Part shown: piece by piece, positions 13,357-35,871 of the stretch | How positions within the stretch are numbered: the first letter of the stretch is position 1 | Layout: each line of letters starts with the position of its first letter | From: Solea solea | Lineage: Eukaryota > Chordata > Actinopteri > Pleuronectiformes > Soleidae | Assembly (NCBI RefSeq): GCF_958295425.1 | Contig: NC_081154.1 | Coordinates: forward strand, 496,001 to 560,000 | DNA: 64,000 bases | Direction of reading: 5' to 3' | Translations under genes and position numbers: made by a program | The notes under the pieces: model-generated | Databases searched by the model: none | The model's input: only the letters and a program-made list of their open reading frames with translations | What the model was told of the DNA's origin: nothing

Positions 13357-15385
13357 GTTCTGTTTAATTCAATGGTGTTGTCGTGTGGGCTGGTCTACAA
13401 CAAAACATGATCAAGAGATTATTTGCACTAGTTTCCGGCTAATTCTGTTAAAAGTTTTGCTTCTTGTTAAAAATAATAATAATTGTTATTACAATAAGAA
13501 GTGAATTTGGACAGAAAGTCACAAAACAAGACTTTCTTTGTGTGTCTCTTGATGTTTGTTGCAGCTTTGCCCGCATTGTGTTGTGCCTTTTAAACCCCGT
13601 TGATCCCATTTCACTCCTCTGCTCTTATTCCTGCCCTTTTGGAAAATGTTCCACTGGAGCTTCTGCGATGTGTTTGTACACTTTAGTGACATTAACGCCC
13701 CGCCCTCTTTGGTGTGCGTGGTCTGCGACTGTGTCTCGTCTCAGTGGAGAGGAGGGCTGGTCTATAAAGGCACGGATAAAGGCAGTTTTGATGATGTTAC
13801 TTCTTTTATTTTAAGAAGACATCAGAAAATCTGTGCTTATCCTCGCTTACGATATACGGACCCTCCTCTTACTCCTCTACCTCTTCCTCGCCCTCCTCTC
13901 AAAAGGAAGTCTGCTTTTCAACAGTCTGCAAAAGGAGTCGGTTTGTATGTCAATCTACTGTTGAGAAATGACTTCTTCTTCTTCTTTTTTCCCCCCTCTT
14001 TTGGTCTTTATTAGAGTTTTATTCCTGCAATGTGACATGGGATGAAAATGCCATACTGTTCCATTTTCTGACTTTCAGGAAAGATTATTACCTTTAAACC
14101 CCTCGAGTCTCCTTGGCTCGGTGAAATCAGACAAACTCTGTAGGAACATCATGAAGCACTCCTTCATAAAATGGATCTCTTATTGCCTTTTAACTCACAG
14201 GGTGACTTTGGTCCGCGGTGTGTTCACTGTCTATCACTTTTCAAAATGAGCTGGATATGAAGTCCATCTCCACCTCGTGCCCTTCCTTCTCCCAGCGGAG
14301 ACGGTAATGGCACATTTGTAAAGCCGGGCGAGGCGATGACATGTCGTGTAACCACTTGGCCTTTGGTGTCCTGGGGGTGATTGCGAGTTATGAGATAAAG
14401 AGCGGTGCTTACCGGCAACATGGATGGAAGTAGTCTGGACTGGAGTTGTTTTTTTTATTGCACTTTGGGAGAACACGAGAACTTTGCCGTCTTTACCTCA
14501 TTAATGAACTTTTATGATTGCGTGATGGTATTGGAGGATTTTAGTGCAGCTGTTAATTTCGAGCCATTCAAAGTGCGTTCATTGGTTTTTCAGTTATTAG
14601 TTGGCGTGTCTTTGATAGCTTCACCGGCAGCCATTTTGTTTAATGTGGCTAATGAATCCTTTGTCTTTATACTCCATGTGACCAACATCTAGAATCATCT
14701 AACATGTCTTGTTGACTTGCTCCTACATCCAGTGGCTAACATAGCTAGCATTTTCTAGCTTTTCTTCTAATAATCTCTATGGGACTCTTTTATTAACATA
14801 GTTAGCTCTATCATTAGCCTAAATTCTTTGCACTTTTGTTCTTCACATAGTAAAATTCTACAGTAAACTGAACCAAACTTCATGTACCCAACAGTTAAGA
14901 CTGAGACAGAAACCTAAAATGCCAATTCTGTTTAGAGCAGGGATTCCTTTTATACGGTTTTTATAGAAACAGTCATTTGGCGTACTGTACCTTGCATCTC
15001 GTCTGTGTGGTGGTGACTCGTGTGAACTTCACGGTCCGTTAGACGAGAAGGAATCCAAGTAGTTGTCATAGTAACAAGGGTTTAATCTTGGGAAAATGGG
15101 ATTCCCGGGGAAATCCAATCAGGGTCACTTCACAGTTCTCTGGACATGTAATGACAGGAAACAGGAAAGAAAATATTAATATCATATGTATCACGTTTAC
15201 TGACGTTTGTGTCGTCAGGGAGATTTTCCTGCAGGTCTATCCTTCATCTGCAAGTCCTGTGATTGGCAGGAAATTAAGAGAAGGGAACAACATGCAGTTA
15301 TAGGAGCTGGTTAGAGATTAGCCCACTTGTCTCGGGTTTCATCTATGAATAGACTCACATCTACACACATGACCTTTGTCATCTA
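13357..15385. other. Non-coding, no feature assigned
   Basis: No exon, tRNA or intact element recognised. A few A/T-rich and TTC tracts are present (about 13970-13990). Confidence 0.5.
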
Positions 15386-15389
15386 CTGG

Positions 15390-15610
15390 TCAATCAACGT
15401 ATTGGGCAAACGTTTGCCCACATTTCTCATAGTGTTGGCCCTTTAATCCCATGGCATCACTTCTACTTCTGAAATGTTTCACGAGCTCTGCCTCCCGCCG
15501 CTGCGTAACCTTATCACATTCCATATTATGATTGAATCTCAGATGCGTAACGAGGTTTGTGGTGTTGCCGTAGTACCTCGCCGTCCTCCCACACACACAC
15601 ACACACACAC
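15390..15610 (-). pseudogene. BED-type zinc-finger remnant of a hAT transposase
   Basis: The minus-strand frame reads RYYGNTTNLVTHLRFNH, the C-x-x-x-GNT-S/T-N-L-x-x-H-L-x-x-H pattern of a BED finger from hAT transposases, followed by a short diverged tail. A (CA)n tract has replaced the sequence where the first cysteines would be, and no catalytic domain follows. It could alternatively be a remnant of a domesticated ZBED gene. Confidence 0.5.
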
Positions 15611-18600
15611 ATTATGATCATTGCTGCTGCTCTGAAAAGGATCCACACATGACCGCGCCTGTGGTCGACCGTCATCAGCGTCAACACTGCGGTGGCTCAT
15701 GCCTTTATGGGCTCGTATTTCACCGTGTGACAGACGGAAGGAGGAAGTAGTTGTGGAGGTGTGATTGAGACAAAAGCCGGCGTCAAGTGTAATGTAGTTA
15801 CTCTGTACCGCGTCGCTGTTCACAGCAAACTTAACCACAAATTACTGAGATTAGATATTGATCTTTGAATATGAGAATCAGTCGTGGAACAGAAACGTTT
15901 GGGATCACGTAGTTCAGATATTCCGGTATCGAGCCACAGTAGCGGTCGCTTTGATTTAGTCTGGAGCTTTTTTAATTACATCTTCATGTTATGGCCTCTT
16001 CCTCTACGCCGGGTTCACTGGCAGCCAACTGGAGAATTAGAACCTGCTTGGAGCAACAACTAATCATCGCGTTACAGCGGCGGTCGAGGACGTGCGTCAA
16101 GTCCTTTTCTCTTTGGACAATTTTACAATTTTACAATTTTTGGGGGAATTATGTTGGATGAAAAGTTGACGTATGAATGAATAAATGTAAAACTAGAGGC
16201 CAGAGTGTAAAAGTGAATTCAGGGAAATCAATAAAGACACTGTGGTAATGGAAAGATGTCACTACTCTGCTCCGTCTCCTAGCAACAGATCTGACCCAAT
16301 GACACCGGGAGAAATGGACAGGGAAAGAACACAGACTTTAAATCAGTTTTTTATGCTATTCTTGTCTAGTTTTTGGCAAACAAAAGCAATCTCATTTGAA
16401 TAATGTTAAAAAGATTCACACAGGGTCATTTGAATAGTTCTTCCACTTCTACACATGGCCTGAGGTGAACGTTGAGTCATTCCTTGATTATCTTTAATGT
16501 TTTAAAAAGAGTGAAGACTTGAATTCAGATCTCCGTGTTTGCCGTGGACTCATGGGTGTTATTTAATTTCAAACCTCTGTTTAACACAAACTAACTAATG
16601 TTGCTTGTCAAACTTATCCCCAGAGCTGTGCTTTAAATTCAAATGAGCTTTATTGGCATGACTACATTTAAACTCTATTATTACTTATAAGCACATTGCA
16701 TAATGGGAGTCGTGTATGTTTAATATATCCGATGACCGGGCGTCTGGAATTCTGTTGGTTTTTGTCCGTCATGTTGTTGTGATCGTGATATCTCAAGTAC
16801 GCTTCGAGGAAATCCTTCCAAATTTGGGACAAATATTCATCGACATCATCGCCGACGGCTGGCGCCCGATTTACGAGGGTTTTAATCTCAACCCACACTA
16901 GAGGATGTTTGTCCAGATTTCAATCCCAATCTGACCCTTCCGCCAATCTTCAGTGTCTTCCAATTTTAAGGCTGATTTGAACAGATTATCTGGCCAAATT
17001 ATCCTGTCATGTGTGGGATTAACAGACACAATTTTAGCATTATCAGAGTCTTCACGATTTCAAATCATAAGTATTAAATGTGTTTGATATTCATGATTAA
17101 ACAGGGATTGGGGGCGTGAGCAGAGCCCCGCAATCAATCAACCAGAGAGAGCGAGTTGACCGGGAAATGGATGTTGCATACTTTTGTTTAGAACCATAAC
17201 TTAGACAAGTTGTTTCCGTGAATCAGGTGTGTTGGAGCAGGGAAACATCTAAAGACCAGGATTGGGAACCACTGGTCTAGTCTGTACATTCTCAGGATTA
17301 AAACATTGAAAATCGGTGACAACGTTTGTTGTCTCTGTGGTGTCCCAAGTTTTAAAAATCAAGTCAGATTTGGAGAGAGAGAATCTTTTCAGATTTGGCA
17401 CAAATTTTCATTTTGGACTCATTAACTCATTAGTTTTGTAGGTGACCAAAGGCAAAGATCTCAGTGATCTCCAAACATTCACTTGGACTGAAACATGAAC
17501 TGATAAGATTCCGTTGGTCAAACTTGTGAAACGCCTTGAAAGAATCATACAGAATTTGGTACAAATGTTCAATTGGACTCAAATCAGCTGTTTAGATCTG
17601 GGTGACCAAAAGTCACATTGGTGTGTATTTGGTGTCTGGAACATAAAATGATTGAGTAGACTCAAGCTCTCCATCAGTGGGAGGCAAACAACCATTAATA
17701 ATGCTAATAATGCTAATTGCCCAGTTCTTTGATGTCTGAACAAGTCGCAGATACACAAGCTTTTCTCACTAGAGGCAGCAAATCACATCACCCACTGACA
17801 GCAGCCATTTATTATTCATGCGACACTTTAACTTAAAAGATATCTCATCGTGAGAAAGTCAGCGTTATGAGCTTGAGTCCGACACTTGCTTAAGAACGAG
17901 GCGAGTGCTGCTGGAAGTGCTATAAATATAACCGGAGCATTATCAGCACCAGCGCTGAACTGGGTCAGAGTTAATCCTCCTGCTCGATCAATGAGGAGGT
18001 GGGAGCTTCTTCTATCCAGGGGCCTAAAGCTTTGTCCCCCACGAACCCCACTGAAGTGGGGCCATTATGGTGGTTAAATGTGAACACTCTTTGTCAGCTG
18101 ATAAATGTCAAGCCCAAGGTGGTTTTTCCTCCACTTTCTTTACTTGTGTTGGTCGTGGTCAGTGGGACAGAGAGGTTAGAAAACACACATGGTGATGTTT
18201 TCATTTGTCCAGTAGCTGGAGGATGTGGTGAAGAGTTGAGGACGAGGATGGATCTCTAAAGACTCTTTCACACTAAAATGAACATGTATATCCAGTATTC
18301 CAGAACCTGGGTGAACCCACGAAGTAGGAGAGTAAGTATACATTCCTATTGCCAATGGATATTCTACATTTACTTTACGTTATTTTTGCACATACACCAG
18401 AAATGACCTCTGCATTTAACCCATCCTTGGAGCAGTGAGCTGCACCTATCTGATGCAAAGGATTTTCCAACCGAAAGCGGATTAGACGATCCAATCAAGA
18501 CTAGGGACCACACACTTGGCATTTAATCAAATGATTTCAGGGTGGAAATTCTCACAGAAACGACGTCAGAATATGAACAGACGTGGAAGTTAATAGTTGT

Positions 18601-20630
18601 TGTGTGTGCGATGTTTTGCGCTGAGAATCACGATGGTTCTAAACTAAACATGAGATTCTCGGTCAACTCGCTCTCATTGGGTTTAAACTGGTTAGAATCT
18701 GTTTTTAAAGCGTTAGAAAAGAGGTACAATAGCTGTGGTGCAGGACATTGTGGAATCACAGGGTGAAGAAGTGGAGCTTTATCACTCCACCACATTTACT
18801 TTTTTTCATCCCAGTGTCCGACATCCCACTTTTCATGCTCTACCTCCTCTCTCTCTCTTATCTGCTTCCAGTCTCAGTTATCCAGCACTCGCTGTATTTC
18901 AGCCCCCCCCTTCACTCACACTCGGCTCCCCCTCTCCTCCCCCCTCCTGTGTGCTGTTGAGAGATACCGAGCCTTAAGGGTTTCCATTAAGTTGTGCCTG
19001 TCTGACTTTATTGTCAGGTTTTTGTGTTTGTCCGTCCACCACAATTTCAACCATATCTATTTACAGTTAGTTTTATTTATTCTGCTTTTTCTTTACATCT
19101 CAAAATATTCTGCTGCAGGATTTGACTTCTTTAATCCAAACTTGCGAGTCTCAGCATCGACGCTCCAGTTAGGCGTCGTACCTCGAGGTTTAAGGGAATT
19201 AAAGTTAGCTTGGAGAAATGTTTTTCTCAAAACTGGGAAAAGGTGTTTTAGCAATTTAATATTAAGTTTCTGTCTTAACATTTAACAACAACCCAGATGT
19301 GAATGTGTGAAAGAGACTGAACTAACAACACCACGGGGGAGAAACCCCACGATATCACTTACTGCTTCCTGGCTCCCACAGGATTATGCATAATTCTGAC
19401 TTTAAATGATGCATCAGACAATTATCTGAAGCCCCTCCCACTAGATAAGCATGGATGGATATTTCATACGTGACTGACCCAAGGAAACTCTCATCTCTGA
19501 TAGCAGTTCTTAGGTTTGGGCTTTTCAGCTTTGGCTCTTCTTACCAATGCTGCATTTGTGATGTTAAGTTAAGTTAAGTTAAGATTCTTATGCAGCAGTT
19601 TAGTCAAGAACAGCCAGTAATATTAGAGGAACGTTCTATAACGGTTGTAAGAAGGTTGTGACAAAGTAACGTTGGGGGAACGTTCTGACTTTCCATATCA
19701 ACCACACAACGAGGAACCTTCAGGGAACATTCCCACAATTAAAAGTTAACGTTCCCAGAAAGATTATTATGGAATTATAAGGTACCATATCCCCATCGCT
19801 CCTCATTTATTGGCTTAATTGGACACGACCAGTGTCCCCAAGCCCGGAAAAATGAGAAGGTTGTTACTGAAATCCCCTGTGGCGACACCTAGAGACGGCG
19901 AGGCAGTAAGAAAGAAAATATGATGGAATTATAGATCAATAATGGAAATAATATGTTGCCTTGCCCAATTCTTAGCAAGTAAAAACCTTTGTTACCATTT
20001 TCTTCTCATTGTGTGAGGAACTTTATTGGGAGAGAAACAGTTTTCTCTATGTTTCCCGAAGCCTTGGTGCAACATCAGGAGGGTAACTTCTGAAGATCGT
20101 GCAGTTGTTCAGGCATTTGTTTGTTTCCCTGCGCGTTCATTCACTCACTCGGATCAGTGTTTGGCAGCGCTCCATTCAACTCGTCTACGATGCAACAGAC
20201 GACGCACACAAACCCCGCTGACAGGACACCGTGACGCGGCTGTAGAATGCAAATTCTTTACAAAAATCAATTCTCTGATGGTCACCACGCTGCGGCTGCT
20301 GCCAAGCGCGTGACTGCGGTCGATTGTGCAAATGCTTAATACTTAAGTTTGGCGCGTTGGGGGAGCGAGGTGTTCAGTGGTCGGCTCAGTGTGCGTCCTC
20401 TCCCTCTCTCACGACTCCCCTCCGCGCTATATGTGGACGTGATGTTTCCAAGTGTGAAGTGAAACAAAATGCCAAACACCAAATGTCAGATCACTGAGTC
20501 ACTTGTTTTCCATCTGACTGCTATTACGCAGAACCCGCAGAGCAGGTCTCCTCTGGACAGCAGTTAAAAGCAACGGGAAATTAAATGTGACTAATCTCGT
20601 CTCGTGGACGTGAGGGGCGACTGTGTCCAG
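15611..20630. other. Non-coding stretch with SINE/MITE fragments
   Basis: A repeat containing gagctttattggcatgac is at about 16635, part of a repeat ending ggattgggaaccactggtctag at about 17215-17282, and an inverted SINE-tail-like segment (ctgcatttaacccatccttg) at about 18405-18500. A fragment with ccaagcccggaaaaatgaga lies at 19830-19860. The rest is unassigned; no exon of shisa6 or another gene was recognised. Confidence 0.45.
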
Positions 20631-20639
20631 ATGAGAAGT

Positions 20640-22640
20640 GTCTAATCGCTGCATCTGCGTTCCGCCGATCACAGATATGTGTTTTGATGTAGCCGCTAAA
20701 TCTGGTGGTCGCTATCTGAGAGAAACACACGGCCGCGTCATCAGCATATCGATGGAAAAACATCTATTTAGCAATTTAGATCAGGGACCCTGTTTAACCC
20801 GACAATCAGCAGAGCGTGTCAATCACAACAATCAACGGTCGACTCCTCTGTACGATGAGACGGCAGCGCTGCTGTTGCATCTCTTCTGAAGAGAGGAAGT
20901 CGGTGACTAATTGGCGGGAGTGTGTGTGTCTAAAAGAAGGGAATGGAGGTCACATCCTCGGCTGCGAGCTCTTCTCCACTCATTGATAAACACTTTTCTG
21001 GCGCTGCTCCACAGTAACATGGCGTGTGAATGGTTATATTTGCACTGTCAGCTCAGGGTGATGTTTTCAGCGGTGTGGCCTGAGACGATAAGCAGCTCCG
21101 GCTGCTGCTTGTGCCGGGGACATGTCTTCTTTGGAGACGAGGGGAATTTAGTCGTAAAAGGTGCCTCTGCGTCATCGGTGTAGTGACGGCAAAACATCAA
21201 CAACTTAGCGATTGAGATAAGGGTTCCTTTTTAACCTGACAACCTTCAGAGCATGTCAATCACAAACTTAAGGAGTTAAGGCAATAACTAATGGAGAGTG
21301 GTGGTTCCGTCCTTCACTGCGAGCTCCCTGCATCTTTGACAAACTTCTCTGGTGTTGTATTTGCACCGTCAGCTCATAGAGAAGAGTGACGGTGCAGTGA
21401 GGTGGTCTGAGCTGATAAGGAACCTCATGGCTGCTTGTGCTGAGGTTACTGTATGCGGAGGAAAGTGTCTAACAGCTGTCTTCACGTTTCACTGATTCAA
21501 CCACCAAGTCTGACAGAAACACACGGCCGCGTCATCGGCTTATTGACGGAAAAACATCGACTTGTAACGCAACAATCTTCAGAGTGTAAATCACAAACTT
21601 CAGTAGGAGTGGGTGATATTAGCTTCACGTTATATCCCCATACTCCATCATGATATAGCAATAACAACATTTGCGATGATGTCATACATAATTTCAAAAT
21701 AAAGGCTGTTTTTTTTTACAATAAACGATAAATAATTCCATATCATATCTTATTATTATTCTCATTCAGCTTCCTCAACACTAGCACCAGCTACTTTTAC
21801 TTTATTTATAATTTACTATGCCATGTTTTACATTCATTATTTTAGCTTTGTATTTTTGGGAACCTTAACCTATTTTGTACAAACCTTCTCTCTCTACATT
21901 TCTACCACAAACATATTTATGAAGCAAAATTAATCTACTGTATAAATCTCAAAAACCAAACATCTAAGTAGCGGGCCACATGAAATCAAGCGAAGGGCCG
22001 CATGTGGACCGCTGGCCGTGAGTTTGAGACCTCTGACTTAAGGAGACTTGAGGCGATAACTGATGTAGAGGAGAAGAGTGGTGACTTCTCTGGTGTTGCC
22101 TGGTGGTAAAAATGTTTTGTGGAGGGTTATATTTGCACCGTCAGCTCATAAAGGCGGGTGGCGGTGCAGTGAGGAGGTCTGAGCCGATAAGGATCCTCAT
22201 GGCTCCAGAAGGTTGCAGGCTGCTGGTTGTGCTGAGACAAGTCTTCCTTGGAGATCAGTGAAAGGCAAAGAGAAATTTACCATGAGGAAAAGCTGCCTCT
22301 ACATTCCGCTGATCAGAAATAAATGTCTGAGAAACACACGGCTGCATCATCAGCATATTGACAGATAACGGTCTTCAGAGCATGTCAATCACAAATAATC
22401 AGTTATATTCCGTCTTCTGCTTTGATGAACACTTTTCTGGTGTTGCTCCAGAGAAACACAACATGTGTGGAGCGCCGTCAGCTCACAGAGTTGGACCGCG
22501 TAAAGGGCCGTGATGTTGCAGTGCTGTGTTCTGAGCCGATAAGCGTCCCCACGGCTCTGAGAGGTTGGAGGCTGGTGGTTGTGCCGGCGACGTACGCCGC
22601 CTTGAACGCGATTAATTGGTCCCCAGATTACAGATGGATC
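20640..22640. repeat. Degenerate long-period tandem array (unit about 360-440 bp)
   Basis: Three diagnostic blocks recur in the same order. Block 1, cacacggccgcgtcatc plus a gacggaaaaacatc-like tail: about 20727, 21169 (partial), 21518 and 22335. Block 2, cagagc(a/g)tgtcaatcacaa: 20812, 21250, 21579 and 22376. Block 3, gtcagctca followed by gcagtgaggt(c)tgag(c/a)cgataag-like sequence: 21048, 21369, 22138 and 22478. Spacing is about 440, 360 and 380 bp once a 430-bp insertion at about 21604-22037 is removed. Units are diverged and non-coding. Confidence 0.7.
21604..22037. mobile_element. Element inserted in the tandem array (hAT-like end)
   Basis: The array sequence breaks at cacaaactt and resumes at cttaaggag. 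The intervening segment ends with gaccgctggccgtgagtttgagacctctga, resembling the teleost hAT terminus that reads ggccgcgagtttgagaccc. Its left part is AT-rich and contains a tatatcccca-tactccatcatgatatag segment. Boundaries are approximate. Confidence 0.45.
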
Positions 22641-22679
22641 ACTGAACATTGGCTGTCCACACTCCTAATGAGCTAAAAG

Positions 22680-23400
22680 TCGTCCGTGGCTCCTTGGCGC
22701 GACGCTTGACTCGGCGCGTTTCCCTGGACACAACAGATCTGACGCTGAGAGGAAATTGTTAAAGATCAGACCTCAGTTAAAACAAAAATCTACTTTCAAA
22801 GACAATAAGAAGTTTCTCTATCCTACACGTTTACTAATTGTGTAAGATTTTCTGTAGAAAATGTCTGGAAAATCAATTTTATGTGAATTTTGATTAAATA
22901 TCTGACAAGAAATGTTTTGGTTAATGTCCAGAGTGACTTTTGGACACTAAGGAGAAGAATTTACAGTATATTAAAAGTTTCAGGGACATAAAGTGTCTTA
23001 AACACACATAATATCATTTTCATATTGGGAAGTGCCCAGGTTTATATTTTTACGGTGTTTCAAAGATCAAGTGCTGATTAAAGTGGAAACTGTGTCAGAA
23101 AACTAAAGTTAAATCTATAAAATATCTTGACCTTCTTCGAAATTCAGAGGTGAAACTTTAGGTTTTATTTTACCAGGCGTACAACGACGACAAGGATGAG
23201 CTCTTTATAATAAGTTTTATCATTTTCAGGGATTATTAATTAGCTGCAGTGAGGAAAAGACATCATTTATGCAAACTTAATTGTTTTATAAATTAAAAAC
23301 ATGACAGGTCGTGACCTCCATAATGAACGAGATTCACCTCATCTCCATGTGGAGGAAATTTAAATAAACGTCAGTCGAGGAGAAAAAAGTACGATTTGTG
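22680..23400. other. Non-coding AT-rich stretch, nothing recognised
   Basis: It lies between the long-period array and the 28-bp minisatellite. No exon or repeat family is evident. Confidence 0.5.
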
Positions 23401-23405
23401 TTAGT

Positions 23406-23896
23406 GTTAGTCTGACTAAAGCTGAACTATCGCGTTAGTCTGACTAAAGCTGAACTATAGAGTTTGTCTGACTAAAGCTGAACTATCACATTAGTCTGAC
23501 TAAAGCTGAACTATCGCATTAGTCTGACTAAAGCTGAACTATCGCATTAGTCTGACTAAAGCTGAACTATCGCGTTAGTCTGACTAAAGCTGAACTATCG
23601 CATTAGTCTGACTAAAGCTGAACTATCGCATTAGTCTGACTAAAGCTGAACTATCGCATTAGTCTGACTAAAGCTGAACTATCGCATTAGTCTGACTAAA
23701 GCTGAACTATCGCGTTAGTCTGACTAAAGCTGAACTATCGCGTTAGTCTGACTAAAGCTGAACTATCTGGTTAGTCTGACTAAAGCTGAACTATCGCGTT
23801 AGTCTAAGTCTGACTAAAGCTGTACTATCGCGTTAGTCTGACTAAAGCTAAACTATCGCGTTAGTCTGACTAAAGCTAAACTATCGCGTTAGTCGT
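23406..23896. repeat. 28-bp minisatellite, 17 copies
   Basis: The unit is TTAGTCTGACTAA followed by AGCTGAACTATCGCG. Seventeen copies run head to tail with few substitutions (cgcg/cgca/ctgg/caca junctions; gctgaact, gctaaact, gctgtact) and one 6-bp insertion near 23805. The first 13 bases are palindromic around a central T. It sits about 600 bp upstream of a shisa6 exon. Confidence 0.97.
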
Positions 23897-24497
23897 GTTG
23901 TTGATGCGATTTGAAAACTGCGACTTCTTGTATTATTTGGGGAAATATATCTGTTTGTGTAAATGTGTTTTATTTACAGGGCTTTATATGTATACATGTA
24001 TTTATACGTACAGTAAAGAGGTTTTCTTACATTTAAGAGATTTTATTCCCTGATGTTTTTGTTCAGTGAGACTCTTTCTCTAGGAAAAATACTGTTTAAA
24101 CTCCCTGGTTTCTTTCCTTTCCTTTCTTTCTCTCTATGTTTAAATTGCCGCCTCTGACTTTTTGTGTCTTCTCTCTATGATGTCGCCATGTTTTCTCAGG
24201 AGAACACACACACACACACTCACCCTCTCATCTTTTTTATATCCATTCTCATAATGTGAGGACAATTAAAGGCATATTTCACCCCGTTAAATTACTCTAA
24301 TTGAATTAGACTCGACTCCGCGATGATCACGACTCAACGATATGAAGAGTGTAAATCAAAATGTGGCCACACATTTATTTGGTTTTTTTATGAGTGAGTG
24401 AATGATGTGTTTAATTGTCGTCGCTCGCTCGAACACTAACACGACATCACTCCTCTGTTTCCACTGAACAGCTGTTTCACTGCTTTTGTCATTGCAG

Positions 24498-34676
<10,179 letters not shown>

Positions 34677-34953
34677 CGGCAGCCAGACTGAACACTGCCA
34701 CACTGGGCAGGAAGTACTGCTGCGCTGTGCCCGCAGAAGGTAACATGGATTACACTGGCGTGCGTTGTCATAGTGGAGTGGGTACAGTGGTGGTTCCACT
34801 TTCCATTGACTGAAGTTCCTGCAACGTCAGAGGTTCCAGGATCAAGAACATCTACTAGCTGACTGTGAGAGACCGGAAAAACAATCGTCACTGTACACTG
34901 CATACACCTGCCCAGCTAGAAACTCAAGATGGAGAAGGGTGTGAATAATAATA

Positions 34954-35673
34954 TAGGGCTGTCACTTTTTCCTGAGCTAATATTCCATGATACGGTATCC
35001 CATTACCATTTTGTCACATGAGGTTCATCATTTATTTGTTCCTCTGATTATCTGTGATGCCTTCTCTGCTACTAACAGCTGAGCTAACACTTGAGTCTGC
35101 AGTTCATTTGCCGTTTCCACGCTTAAATAAGAAAACATCACAGCCTTTTTTTTCTGATGGTCCAAACAAAAAAGGCATTTAAAGTGGATCTCACAGTATT
35201 TACACGACACGTTCTGGTGTGCTTCTAGGCTGTATATTTTCAACTCTTTTTAGGTTTGATTTTCAACTTTTGCTTCAAAGTTTGAACCAACATTATGTGA
35301 CACACTATTCCTTCATAGGTGCTCTTTCTAGTGGCCACGCAAACTACTACACTGCCTCACTCGGGTAGAGCTAACAGCTAAGCTAAGAGATGAGTCTGCA
35401 GATTTTTTTTTTGATGCTTCTGTGTCGGATGGTTTAGCTTGTGTCCGCCATTTTCACACTAAGTCACTGTCTTATTTTTTCTGATGAGCCGAGATGGCAT
35501 CCAAAATGGATCTAATTGGCTAAGCTAACAGCTAAACTAACAGTTGAGACGGTCTGGTGTGCTTCTAGGGTGTATATTTTAAAATTATTTGGGTTCTTAA
35601 CGTTTTTTAATTTGAACTTTCCCTCCCAAGTTTGAACAAATATACAAATTTTGGACAAAAAGTGACAGCCCTA
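34954..35673. mobile_element. Non-autonomous DNA transposon in the shisa6 3' UTR
   Basis: The left end TAGGGCTGTCACTTTTT (34954-34970) is the exact reverse complement of the right end (35657-35673), giving 17-bp perfect terminal inverted repeats about 720 bp apart. The interior is non-coding and shows an old internal duplication (segments around gagtctgcag at about 35095 and 35395). Ends beginning TAGGG suggest the hAT superfamily; I could not find an intact 8-bp target duplication. Confidence 0.75.
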
Positions 35674-35829
35674 CTTGATGGGGAGGACTGCGATTATCCA
35701 GCTAACTTGCCTACGATAAACCTTCTTCCAGTGTTTGCTCTAATGTGATTTTAACATTTCTGATTCATAAATTGTCTTTTCCCATCTTTTTGCTTCAAGA
35801 TCCTTCATATTAATTGCTAGTGTTAATTG

Positions 35830-35871
35830 CTAACCCTAACCCTAACCCTTAATTGCCTAACCCTAACCCAG
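35830..35871 (-). repeat. Interstitial telomere-like repeats
   Basis: Two short runs of CCCTAA units (the complement of vertebrate TTAGGG), three then two units, are separated by a TTAATTGC spacer that resembles the flanking bases. Confidence 0.8.

Noticed and set aside
16668..16898. Minus-strand frame with APAVGDDVDEYLSQIWKDFL
   Set aside because: No family recognised; it lies beside a common repeat (gagctttattggcatgac), so it is probably repeat-derived or chance.
20026..20313. 95-codon plus-strand open frame
   Set aside because: No domain, no splice signals; composition typical of chance frames in CpG-containing DNA.
23406..23896. Regular palindromic repeats resembling a CRISPR array
   Set aside because: The copies are contiguous 28-bp units without unique spacers, in a vertebrate intronic context; it is a minisatellite.
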